This document shows positions 34,127 to 46,149 of a DNA stretch of 64,000 bases, one piece after another (positions within the stretch are counted from its first letter, which is position 1; the number at the start of each line of letters is the position of its first letter). The stretch is from the NCBI GenBank assembly GCA_947462335.1, contig OX381710.1:31425004-31489003 (forward strand). The letters run 5' to 3'. Origin of the DNA: Harmothoe impar (lineage: Eukaryota > Annelida > Polychaeta > Phyllodocida > Polynoidae). The notes below the pieces were generated by a model. That model saw only the letters and a program-made list of their open reading frames with translations. It did no database searches and was not told the DNA's origin. The position numbers and the translations under genes were made by a program.

Positions 34127-36267
34127 CTACAACGTGAGACAAACAGACAGACACATCAGACACTGATAGATGTACAGATAATAGAGCGATCACAGCGCCA
34201 TAGCACGGTGGGATGGGTATTTATGATTACTATTACATATTGGTTCAGGGGACTATCCTATATGTCTTGTTCTTGGATATTTCACATCGTTCTCTTTGGT
34301 TAAGGTTTGTTTTATATTTATCTTGCAAAGCACTCATTGTGTGTATGTGTTTACATGCCTCCATTTAACCATTTATAATGGGTGGACACTGCTAATATTT
34401 TTCATTATCATTATCAAATCTAACTATCGGTATATTAATTTTGAAAATATCCCTCTAGGATAATCCATGTACATTATATACAAAATTATTGAAATGTACA
34501 AAGCTGTCGATGAAGCTATGCCAGTGTGTGTGAAATGTTTAAATAACGAATTCATATAATTATAGCCTATCAATATGTATACAAGTACCCCAGTATAATT
34601 AATTTTTACCAGTACCAACATCAGCCCAGCCATTCGAGTGCAAGTGAATATGATAAATATAACTCTGTCCCTTTGCCTGATTCACATGTACCGGCAGTAA
34701 TTCACTATGTCAGTGTCCTCCACGCTGGACTCCCCCGGGGCAATTATGATTCAGTGTTATGACGTAAAGAGCCTTGTTTTTGCTCTGCATAGTCACTCAC
34801 CATTGCCAGTGCTATGTCACCTGTGTAGCCTATTTACTGATCGGGATGGACAGGGGTCAATAAATAGGGACATGCATTACAGGGCCATTGGGACATATTG
34901 TAAGATTATACATGGCCATTTTGTGCAAAAGTATCATTAGGAATGATATCAGTTACTGCAATAAATCTGTAGAGTATATATTAATTTTTAAATGGTTCTG
35001 AAAATGTAGCATTTGAGGCATAATTCACATAAAGGTGCACTGTTGGGGAAAGAGAAAAGAGCCAAGCCACAACGTCCCCATAGTGCTTGGGACGTAAGGA
35101 TGCCTATATTGCTGTGAGGTAAATCCTTAAATCAAGGCCTTAAGTTTAACACTGGCATCTGTGGTAAGCTCCATCATTTAGACACTGCCCTGTGGGCTCT
35201 GTGGTCAGTCTAAGGTAGGATCTCCCACGCACTGTATACAGAATGGATGACCAGCCCCCCTCCCACCCCCTGGAGGAGCCTGAAGAGGCCAGGGGCCAGG
35301 CAAGGTGGCGGCAGTCGGAGCAAACTGTGGGCAGCGGGCCAGAGAACTGAGGAGTTCACTCTCAGACTGGACCTCATTGGTGTTTGTGTTACTCGGAAAA
35401 ATAGAGTTACACAAATAATGGTGCGACATTTCCTGTATATAAACAAGATCATGTGCAGGGGATTTTGTAAACAAGGGCGTAATCCCAGAAATGCCATTGA
35501 AAGGCATATAATTGCTGTTAGGGTGGTACTGCAACGATCTAAGGGGCACTGGAGAGTGTCATGTCGTCAGGAGAACCATTAAACATGTCATTTAGTATGA
35601 CCCATACAGCTGGTGACGATACGTCCACGTCATTAATGCAAAACCCACTTCGAGCAAATGACAATTTAAAAACCTTTTTATAGGGCTGTTTTTCACATAC
35701 CCAAGGCACTGGAAGGCACCGCTTGGTTTGGACTTTGCCCAAATGTCCTACAGACCAGCACACATAAAACTCTAGGGCTGGAGATGCTGTCGTCGTCACC
35801 AAAAGAATGTTGCCCTCACCATTTTACTCCAGTGCGGAGCAGGTCAAAGTGCCTGAAGACAGACCGCAACCTCTCGGGTTACAACTTTGTGGGATTCTTT
35901 GTCCGGTCGCCTTCCCAGTAAGATGTTTTCTACCAGATGCCAGTATTCTAACGTAAATCATTCCGTTGTATATCCCCATTGACCACGGGCAAAGAGACCT
36001 TTGGTGGAGATGTATGTCCATGCCTTGAAGGGATTTATTACATGGCATTATTCTTATGATAAAAACTGTAGTGATAAAAACATATAAATGTATGCATATA
36101 AATGTATCCACAGAGCTACTCATAGAGTTACTCACTCTAATCTTAGCATCTCGGTTCTATGTTAATCGGTGCTCCATGCAGCGTCCCTGGAAAACCACAG
36201 TCGGTATCCTGCCCTTGGTCCCCTATCCTTCCAGGAACCAACCCAGTCCACTTGGAACTTGTGAGTC

Positions 36268-36294
36268 TGTGTGTGTGTGTGGGGGGGGGGGGGG
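36268..36294. repeat. (GT)n followed by 14 G
   Basis: A short GT microsatellite runs directly into a homopolymer of fourteen G. Confidence 0.95.
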
Positions 36295-37515
36295 CTGTTG
36301 ACTAGATTCACACTTGTGTTGGTGAGTATACAACAAGTCCCGAGCAGACGACTTTCATAAACATCACAAGTTACTGCTCTGTAAGGATCTAGTGTTATAG
36401 GATGTATCGACCACAGACCAATGTCAGAAACCATGGCGACATGGGCGTCCATCTTTGATGTCCGCTGGTCCCTTTCAGTTGTGGCTAATTGTCGTCTGAT
36501 TCTGTGGTTATCGTACGTTTCCTAATACTTTTCCAGGTACAACTGACTCGTGTTAGATACATATATATGAACACTTAAACTGACCCACTTTTAAGTGCTA
36601 TGTGGAAAGATGAATGTCATGAGTTTCCTCTCAAATACCCAGAATGAGCCCTAAATGTTTAACTACTGTGCAATGTTTTCTTATCTGGTTAGGAATGTTA
36701 CATGATACCAATGGATGTAGCATTCTAGGATAAGGATTGCAAGTGAGACCTCAAGCATGTGAACTATTTACCTGAGACTCTACAGCTGTTCAACTGCAAA
36801 AGGGTTGAACTTGAAGAGAAAGCAGACACATGGAAAACGCTGCCAAATATTTAACTATTCTTTGTCCTTGTCATTTCTTTCTTTCTGTTGACTTCTACTT
36901 TATATTAAAGTTTCGTAATTGGCATTTTAGCATTAGAAGTTGTTACATTTACAGGATGCTAATTGTGTCAACACATTTTTAAGTTGTAGTTAACAAAACC
37001 CCCATAACCGGCTGTGACTTCCATGTAAGTATCCATGAAGCTCAAAGGTCCCGGTCAAAAGTGCATGTCACGCTGCTTTATTATGGCAATTACCTACGGT
37101 ATTAACCATTCTTGTGGGAAGAAGACACACCTAGTACTCATTTAGAATGCATGCATATAGGACTCCCATATCCTGCCTAAGTGGAACCGTGACCAAGATG
37201 CTCGGGGGAGTAGAAGGAAAACATCCCTGTCGCAGTGCAGTAGTTTCATGGAGTGGACGCAGAAACGCAACACATGAGCCATCTAGTAGGAAGGTGGCGA
37301 ACTACTCCAGGCAACTCATGTTGTGTATACTCCAGACAACATGGAAACACATGAATTGTGAGGATCAAAAGCATCTAAATTGAAGATGAAATCATATGAG
37401 TAGGGCTAACGTATACGATACTGTCCACTTCCCAATATGCTGAAGGCGATATTGATATCAGTGAGTGGTCATTATTTAACAACAAGGAGTGGTAGATCAT
37501 GGCACTTTTTTGCAA

Positions 37516-37578
37516 CCCCCCCCCCCCCCACCCGCTATCTAGAGAGGTCAGCATCTTGACCCCCCACCCCCCCCCCCC
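37516..37578. repeat. Paired poly(C) tracts
   Basis: Runs of fourteen and twelve C, about 37 bp apart, with further short C blocks between them. Confidence 0.95.
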
Positions 37579-38173
37579 ATTTCTTCGTTGTTCTATAATG
37601 ACCAATCCCTGAGATCCTAAAGCTATATATAGGTCAAATCATTCATGAACATGTATCTGTGCCCACAGGGATATAGGTACAGATGGGAATGATTTACTCC
37701 TATTATGCTGACGGCAGATCACATACCAGTCAGTGCATCAACTTGTAATTTCACTGGGTTTTTATATGCACATTTCCCTATGCCACTGCAAATCCAAATC
37801 AAGGCATGTAGAATGTACTCCATGTGCCGCCACAACAATGAGAATTCAAATGTCACTGGTGTGTACATGCTTGATTAGATATGAAGTAAAACCTACATTA
37901 TCTGCTGATTGCAGCCTTAGGAGGTGTGTATAAGAAGTAACAGGCTGTTCTGATTAAATGATGAATAATTAATCCTCTCTTGTTGATGAATACCAGCTAG
38001 TTTAGCTGAGTATAGACAATCAAAGACTATCCTATATCCAGGCACTACCAGAATGATTATGGTTTGGTTGGTTTGAATGGGGATGTTTGTCAGTAATGAG
38101 TTATACAAAACATCCACATTGAAAAGTTGGCTAATTCGTACAAGCTAGATCAGTAAACTAGATAACGTACTGC

Positions 38174-38353
38174 TTTAACCCTTTGTGGAACGCATGTTGA
38201 CGGCATGACGTATGAATGCAGCTCTAACTAGTCTAATCACCAAGGCAGAGTATCTGCATCATACCAATCATCCAGGAATGCATCAACCCCGTAGAGCTGG
38301 CATGATGCAGGACAAAATCCATCAATGCACTATGTGGTCCTTAAAAGGTTAAA
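38174..38353. mobile_element. MITE-like element, TTTAACC ends
   Basis: The left end TTTAACCCTTTGTGGA and the right end (read inward TTTAACCTTTTAAGGACCA) are imperfect inverted repeats. The interior has repeated GCATGATGCA/GAATGCA motifs, as in the element at 43437-43691. Confidence 0.45.
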
Positions 38354-41115
38354 CGTCAGCAATATCTCTATTGCAACATCCTCTTCACGATGAGCATGTG
38401 TGAGTATGACACGGTGTATTGATATAAAAGATAACCTAGTCATAATATGGCCTGTAAAATGTCACTAACATACCAAGGCCCATAGTCTGTATCAGTTCGT
38501 TGGTCCCTGGAAGTAACACAACCCGTAATGGTATGTAATATTAAATAGGACATGTACATCACCACACCCTTATAGGATTTCAGAAAGGATTCTAAAAAAA
38601 GAAACCAAGCGGTCAATCACAATTTACAATCATACCAGCAAGGTGTACACTTCTCTTTTTTCAATCATAATTCTCAATTTCCAATTTTCTGGTACATTGT
38701 ATATTGTGTTATTATTTACGACATTCCGTATAAATAGGATTATGCCGATTGTGTAGGGAGGTGGGATTGTAAGTTTTGGGTATTCCCTTAGAGACCGGCC
38801 AATATATAGGTATAAAGGACCATTGGATCTATTCAATTGTCTTTTCCAACCCCGCTACTCTAAAGCACATGTCACATGATACTAGATGGGATCCAGGGTT
38901 GTCTTCACGTAGTAATGGCTTAGGGCAGAAGGAGTTGGATCCTGCCCATGGGGCTTCTTTGATCAGATGTTAGAGACTGTATACCCACATGAGGAGTTCA
39001 TAAATCTCACAAAATGTCCGATTAACCCCCTCCTTTAGTGCAATAAAATCTGCCATCCCTCGACATAGAGAGACGGGGCATGAGTAGACAGTCTCGTGAA
39101 GGTATGGGGAGAGCTTGTATTGAGAATTGTATAGACATTAAAGCGGGTGAGTAAGACAGTATGTCCCTTTCATCAAAGCCATGGTTTATTTATCGGTACT
39201 TTGGTCAACAGCCTGCAAGTTTCATTGCAGAGAGTTTGGATAGTAATGATCCACAGGGTAGCTTTGTCCGTCTGCCGCTGCCTCTGTCTTGGCGCTGCAG
39301 TTGGTGGTTTGTACTGCTGGGGTCGGGGCTGGGTCTACCTGGAGTTTACGCTGATACACGTATACAACAAATACCTTTAACCCAACTAGAGATATGCAGC
39401 AGGTAACATAGGGCAGGTGCTCAAATGGTGTCAATTGATTCAGTGACAGTTGCATCATTTTCTCTGCAGGTAGCCGGCCCCTATCTCTTACTACACACCT
39501 CATAAATATCTATGTGCTATCCCCCTATCTCAACAGACAAATGGATGACTTATTGGCAGAGATACCAACATGAATAAGGATGAACACTCAAGAAGCACTT
39601 GTAGGAGTGATGTTGTAAATAAGTCTGTGTTATGAAGTATGAGCATTGGTTCTTACTGGGGCATCAGAATAGGAGGCAAGAGTGTAGCCATTGTAACGAC
39701 CGCCTACCCCATGAACTGGCAGGGAAATCTTAATGGCAATCTGGTTCAGGTGCCATTATTCATACTGAACTGGGTCAGCAGTGTTAAAAGCGATCTAATG
39801 GTGATGATTGGGATGGGCCTCTATGTTTATGTACACCCAACAACACCTTCTCAACCCTCTCCCTTTGCCATCCCCCATCTAACTGAATAGGTCACCTGCA
39901 GAATTGGCTTCATGCAGAGCTGGATGCTGGGCTGTTTCACCCTGCTGTGGTTTCTATGGGGTGACATACACCTGACCTTGAAACCCCTAAACTCAGCCTC
40001 TCCTATTTTGCACGTAATTCCCTCATAAATTCCCTACCAGGCTCCTTTGAAAAGCAATCCACCCTCTCTGGGGCTCAGTTAAGAGGGTGTTATTGTCAAT
40101 TTTAGTATCAAACCCAAACAGACAGCAGTTCTTACATCAACATCTGCCCCCCAGCAGAATAGCCAATGGTATAGCATTTTCATTATGAATAGCTATAGAT
40201 CAGAGAGTCTTGTGTCTGTTTGGACGTATGTGTAGAAAAGAGTATTAGGTGTCCTGAAGCAGTCTTGTTATGTCTGTGACTGTAAACATTGATGTCCTTT
40301 GCAAGATGCTCTATTGCAATTGTATTAGCATTTGCAATTGTATGAGTAATGTGTAAATCTTTGATTACCATAGTTTAAATTGTTGTGTGTAGACCTACAG
40401 GAGGTTATTGGTGCTTTGATGTAAAATGCATTTAGTTTTACATTTTACAACCTTTGAGGTGAGGTAGAGAGTGCAGATGAGAGACCCATGCTCTGCAGGT
40501 GTGCTCTTCATTCCAGACCTCTTGCAGAGGATACATTTCAGCCAGACTCTACCTTTTTTTGTATCCAGGAGGTATGTCTGAAATGAATAAGTTGGCCAAG
40601 ACAAGGAGCCCATTGTGGGCATTACGTCAGAATGTGTGAGAGGGCGTGCATGATCCAGGCAACCCAAGACGCAGGACGTGTCCCCTGGGGGCATCTAAAG
40701 CCAGGTCTTTTCTCAGAAAGATGACAAAACAGAGCCAAGAAAATCCCTGCTAAACCCAGCCTAACCATTCTTCACTTTACCTGCGCTTGATCCACCTACG
40801 GCTCTCACCTTGAGGAAGATGTATTTATCAGAAACCTTTTTTTGTTATGGCGAAGCGAGAGAACACTCTTCATGGGATAAAACCTCTCAGATGACTGATG
40901 TTTATTTTTAGGTGCACTGACAGGGATGGGTCAATGGGTGATGGGTGATATTGTGGGCAAATAACTACAGAAACTTAAACGTGACAGATTCATCATGTAG
41001 GGAGAACTAGCTGACAATGGCTTGTGCTGATTCTACACCACAATGTCATGTAGTCTGGTCTCATATTGTCAGAGGCAGCTCTAGAAGGCATGACATGGGA
41101 GAAGAGAATGGCATA

Positions 41116-41130
41116 CCCCCCCCCCCCCCC
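41116..41130. repeat. 15-bp poly(C) run
   Basis: Uninterrupted fifteen C on the plus strand. Confidence 0.95.
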
Positions 41131-43436
41131 ACTGTGTTCAACGCCAGTCTTTGAAGACACCCTAAAACATCAAGTATCTCAATATTTCCGCCACCTTTCG
41201 CCTGACTGGCTACTAGATCCATGTACAGTGCGACCCCCATGGACGGGTTCACTTTCCTTCTGAAGAAAAGGATACAAACCCCCTCTGCTGGCCCGTGTGG
41301 AAACTTACTTTTTGTGGTTTCCAACTGAATGCACATCGCCCGCCACACACAGACACATACAGTGTTAGATGAACACCTAAATGTGCTGATCTTACCACCA
41401 AATGCTCACTTGGCATGGCTTTAGGTTATAGGCTTTTAGTGCCCCCTGGTCCACTATCAGTTATATTTAAGGAGGCCCTGGGGATGTGTGCGTCCTTGGT
41501 CAGGTTCACATGCATTTGAAACATGTGGTCCGTGTGAGTAGCATGAAAGGGATCTTGTCTTTCCCAATGATGAACATGGTGAGGGGCGGCCACATTAGCA
41601 TATGTCATATTCACTGGACTCATCTCCCAAAGGGTATATTTGTGAGGAGGCAATGAACCGTTCTTTGATCAAGATCTATATAATTATATATATGATCAGC
41701 TTAAGCCATTAGCAGTTGTTAAGACCATCCAGTATTACTGTGTAGAAGCTCTATATTCTTTACCTATTTCTAACTTTCGTTAATCGCTCGATTGTTTTCA
41801 GCTTTAATATTTTATCTCAAGTCCGCAGTTTTTACTGACTCTGTAACATTGTTGTTGTACACTGCTGTTTTGCACGTGTTACTGTTGTTCTCACTCAGTC
41901 ACTTTACTTTTCCCTTAGAGTTGCATATTTATCGTTGGCCCTCGGGTTGTGGTGTGAACGTTGGTGTGATAAATGAGTCGTCACTGTCTCTCCATGGCAT
42001 GAAATAAATAGGATTTCCCTACGAGAACAAATCGTTGGTCGCCCAGGGCCTGACCACAGGGTGGGACATGGAGGTTAGGTATTCTCACCAGGTAAGGTGA
42101 TGACCTCAACCAGCTACCCCATCTTGCTGCTGTGCCCCCTGACCTGCACCTCTATACCTCCAACCATCCATCTGGGTGGCTTTTTCGTCACACCATGGAG
42201 GCAGTTGGTCAGGACACAGAAGGACTAGGGATCATCAGGGGACCAGGTGGGAGGGTCTGTGGTTAGGGTGTGGTCATTTTTAGTAACGGTGAGGAGGGAT
42301 GGGGTAAATTCTCCCCATAATGATCCCTACTAACTATATGTACCATATACACCCCCATTCCACCCCCTGATTAAAAAAACACTTCCAAAACGTTAAAGCA
42401 GAGAGGGCTGTTTCCACCCACCATCAGCACCAAACCCCTATACATGTATGTACCTCCAGGCCCCCCTCCCCCACCCAACATCCCCATACACCCACTCCCA
42501 CCCTCATCCCAAACCTCCTCCTGTGCCTTGTCTCCCCGGGGATCCCTCCAGTCCGTATACAATAGCCGACTTCTCCTGGCGCACATTCCACGCATGGCGA
42601 TTGGCTTTGCTCCTCAGCCTTGAAATATTACGAGGGCCCGAGTGGCTGACAACCAGGACCCTGCACTTCCCGCCGCCCTCGTGCTCCGCAAGACTAATGA
42701 TGTTTTGACGGCAGGGGACCCAACTTCAATGTAGCGGCTTCTTCTAATACTTGTCAATGACGTTTTTATGAATTTCTTCTTCTTACCTTACCGTGGGGAG
42801 CCCTTTGTGAAGCTCGAGCGGGATAAATTATGTCCGGATGGGGGATTAAGTTTTGATCTTTACAAGATGAACCCTCGCCAATAGAGGGGAACATCTGTGA
42901 AAAAGAACTATCAAAAAGAGTTGGGTGGGCGACGATTGCCTGGTCGTGCAAGGTATACTAAATAAAGCATGGACTTCCAAGAGTGCACTTGTACTTCAGT
43001 TCTCTGACACCTACTGTGTTTGCTGAAGCCGAGTGTTTAGCCTGTACACCGACTTGAAACGATGGCAACTGCCTTCCTCGGTCTTGATATATATATATAG
43101 GCCCTAGAGTGTCGTAAAGGATTCTATCCACATCTGCAGTCTATAGAGCTATTATTTCTCTTGCTAACCCTTTCCTGCTTAACCATCAATATTACAGTAT
43201 AATTTGATTGAAAGAAATAGTGGATATTTTAGAGGACGACGTTTCTGCCTGACATCATGTTGAAAATCTATTCTATTAGCATCTACAATCAACGTAACAG
43301 AGAGGATCTATGAGTCTGAACATCTAAGGTGCCGGTTCTTTTGTAATTATGCTGTAATTACGTACGCCTGACATGGGGCATCTGTCCATCTATATCTAGG
43401 TGGTGCTGCAATAGCCCTCAGAACCGTATGGCTGGT

Positions 43437-43691
43437 TTAACCATGTATGGGGCCGCATATTGCTATAATGCATAATGCTCTTTACCGTATGTCATGATGC
43501 CTGAATGCAGCCCTTGTGAGTTACCCGCCAGTGATGCATTCATGTAGCAGTTTGTATACGCTCCCGTATGGTCCACAAGATGCATGGATGCAGCCCTAGT
43601 GAAAGGAATCGTCAGTGCTGCATTCATTTAATGCATAATTACAACAAAGGGCATGGCTCATTAAAGCAGCATGCGGCCATTAAAGGGCTAA
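43437..43691. mobile_element. MITE-like element related to 38174-38353
   Basis: The ends TTTAACCATG...GGCCGCAT and ATGCGGCCATTAAAGGGCTAA are imperfect inverted repeats. Inside, TGCATTCA, ATGCAGCCC and TAATGCATAAT recur. The family link to 38174-38353 rests on the shared ends and GCAT-rich interior. Confidence 0.45.
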
Positions 43692-45843
43692 GTCCCACTT
43701 GGACCACCGGTACTTTACTGGCCCACGTTAAGTGGCACTGTGTGCAATCACGGTGGCGTCAGAGGCCCTCTGAGGATCATATCGGCCCGATTGTGCAGCT
43801 GTCACCTGAGCAGAAACCGGAGGAAGACCGATCACAGCACAGGTATGGCGACAAGAGGACTGGGCTGGGGACCTGGCTGTGGTACCTAAATTTGGATATA
43901 ACATTGGCTGAATCGTCGGGGGTTGTATTTAGGAGGTCGAGAATATAGACTGAGCATGCCGTCGCCACCGCCGCCGACGTCACAACACCAATACAACTTG
44001 ACATAACATTGCAACCCCACCCCTCTCATACACACCCGACTCTTAAAAAGGTAACCCCCACCCCACCCCACCATCCCTACCGTGCGATCAAACCGCAACC
44101 ACTAGACTAGATATCTAGTCACCATCCCAAAGCCAGAAATACAAACGAGCCCCTCCCAAAGTTGTCTCCCTCTCCTCACCTTCACCATCAGCCTCACTCC
44201 CCCAACCTCTAAGGCATTGCATCTCCCGTCCAGGCCATGGCCTTTGTAGGGGAAATTAGGCATTCTATTCACGCACGGCGGTTCCCGTTTGAATCGGTTG
44301 CGGCCAGGGTGTAGAATTTCGAAGGCTGGATCTGGATTGCTTGGATCTCTGTCACAGATTCCTTCCCCACCGCACTCCAAGCTGCACCAAGACCTGTCCT
44401 TGGAAGGTTGGGTCGTCTATCACTTTAAACGTAATATCCAACTGCTTTCTGCATCCGAAATACCACTACGTTTAATTGTACTGAATCACATTGATGTGAG
44501 TTTAACAAAATATAGATTATGCATTAACCCAAGATCTATCTCATTTGGACATATGTTTAAATGCACATGCAGTAATCTTGACACCATGCGTACTTTTCTG
44601 AAATAACAAATCCCAGGAAGTAATCCATCAGTACATGGCACAACTTAGGGTATGATAGGGTCTACAGATATCATTTTAAGATGGTAAAATACTAAGTGCC
44701 ACGTCCAATTGTACACAGGACATCCAGACAGTAGAGGGGGGCATCAGGGTCGGGATTCACTTCCACAGGCATGTGTCGCCCCCTAGTGTGAAAAGCCAGT
44801 ACCAAACAAGGTGTGTTGCAGCCTATGACTCAGCACCCCCAGCTAGTGTAACTTTTCCCCACTTGTGGATACAAAGCCTGTATTATGTCCTACCTGTGGC
44901 AACCTCTCCCCACCTTCATCACTTCCACCCCCAACCCCCTTACTGGCTCTCTGTCACCTGAGAGACTGTACGCAACAATTACCCAATGGTATTCCAATTT
45001 TCCTATTGCTAGAGCGCCCTTGGGGCCATCCACTTGGGGCAGCACTATACAATGCCGTCTCTTCAGGGACAGCGGCAGGTTTATAACGTCTGGAGGTAAA
45101 CCCTGAACCCTTACAGCACTGCAGAGTGATAATGTACTGACCCCTTTTCTTATAATTTTTCATTTTTATGATCTGTCAGTGGGAGTACAATATACAATGG
45201 GTTCAGGTATTGAGTGTTGATTCAGTGCAGTTTGATATGTGGGTGGGTGGTGTCAACAGCAGAACTGGTGCCCAGCGTCGCCTGTATCCTGCTGTACCTT
45301 TTACCATAGGGCCTATACAGTTCAAACAGCACAGGTGACATTCAAATCTCACCAGCTAATCCCCACCAACCAAGAAGACTGGCAGGTGTTGCTCAGGTGT
45401 TCCTGCTTTATGGTCTCTTGGAAAGGAGATAGGGATCCATATGGGCAGATGGATACCGCTTTTCACCCTTTTCCCCTGTCAGAATTTTAGTGAATTTCCA
45501 GACTCATACTTCATGACACATAGATTCTATCAAATACATACCTATTGCATTACAATATGTTCAGATAATGTTGATCGATGGGAATGTTAATTGCTTTTAT
45601 AATGCCCCTATTAATCCCATCATTATGGATAGGTTTAATTAAAAGCACACACCTGTAGATGCTTAAAGCTAATACTAGTACCCTGTCATTTTCATTTCTG
45701 TCATGGTAATAGACTTTGGGAATGTTGAAATTCAGAGCTCAATATATGTAATATCTGAGAACGATTGATCTATGTGAACATCCCCATATGAACAGTGGGT
45801 GACTATTCGAATAGGCAGCCGAAAGCCCGTTATTACAACACAC

Positions 45844-45846
45844 CAG
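45844..45846. repeat. Harbinger target-site duplication CAG (left)
   Basis: CAG directly precedes the left terminal repeat and is repeated at 60941-60943 after the right one. Confidence 0.8.
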
Positions 45847-45870
45847 GAGGTCGTTACACAACCGTAACGT
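45847..45870 (+). repeat. Harbinger left terminal inverted repeat
   Basis: 24 bp starting GAGGTCGTTACACAACCGTA, identical in reverse complement to 60917-60940. The next 130 bp has many TAACG/CGTTA motifs and a second GTTACACAACC. Confidence 0.93.
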
Positions 45871-46149
45871 GACGGTGCATCACATTCACGTTAAAAAATG
45901 GCAAAAATAACGTAAGTCATAACGAGAGAGGCAACCCCCCCGTTACACAACCCCTTACTCTGTTTCTTAACGACACACGTTGCGGCCTTAACGATACTTT
46001 GGCCCAGAACATAGCGTGAACGTTCATAGCGACAAAAATTCCCCGGGATCCAGCGTAATTTGACCTACTTGTGCCACAACGTCACTTCCGGTCCACCTCA
46101 GCATCAGTAGCGGGATCGTAGTGAACAGTGTCGTGCAGAGCCATTCAAG

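Larger units (their letters stand above)
34127..45846. other. No gene supported; 5' INF2 exons not located
   Basis: I looked on the minus strand for the preceding DID exons and found none with both splice sites and family resemblance. Long simple tracts and two related MITE-like elements are present. The frames at 43568-43948 (+) and 44102-44380 (-) look moderately protein-like but are unrecognised. Confidence 0.45.

Noticed and set aside
41061..41348. Minus-strand frame with GVALYMDLVAS and ILDVLGCLQRLALN, considered as a missing DID exon
   Set aside because: The pattern resembles DID only loosely, the C-to-N spacing is off, and no good donor follows (poly-G run).
44102..44380. Minus-strand frame with RNRFKREPPCVNRMPNFPY, considered as a coding exon
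   Set aside because: Protein-like but unrecognised, without a convincing pair of splice sites; kept only as a remark in the region note.
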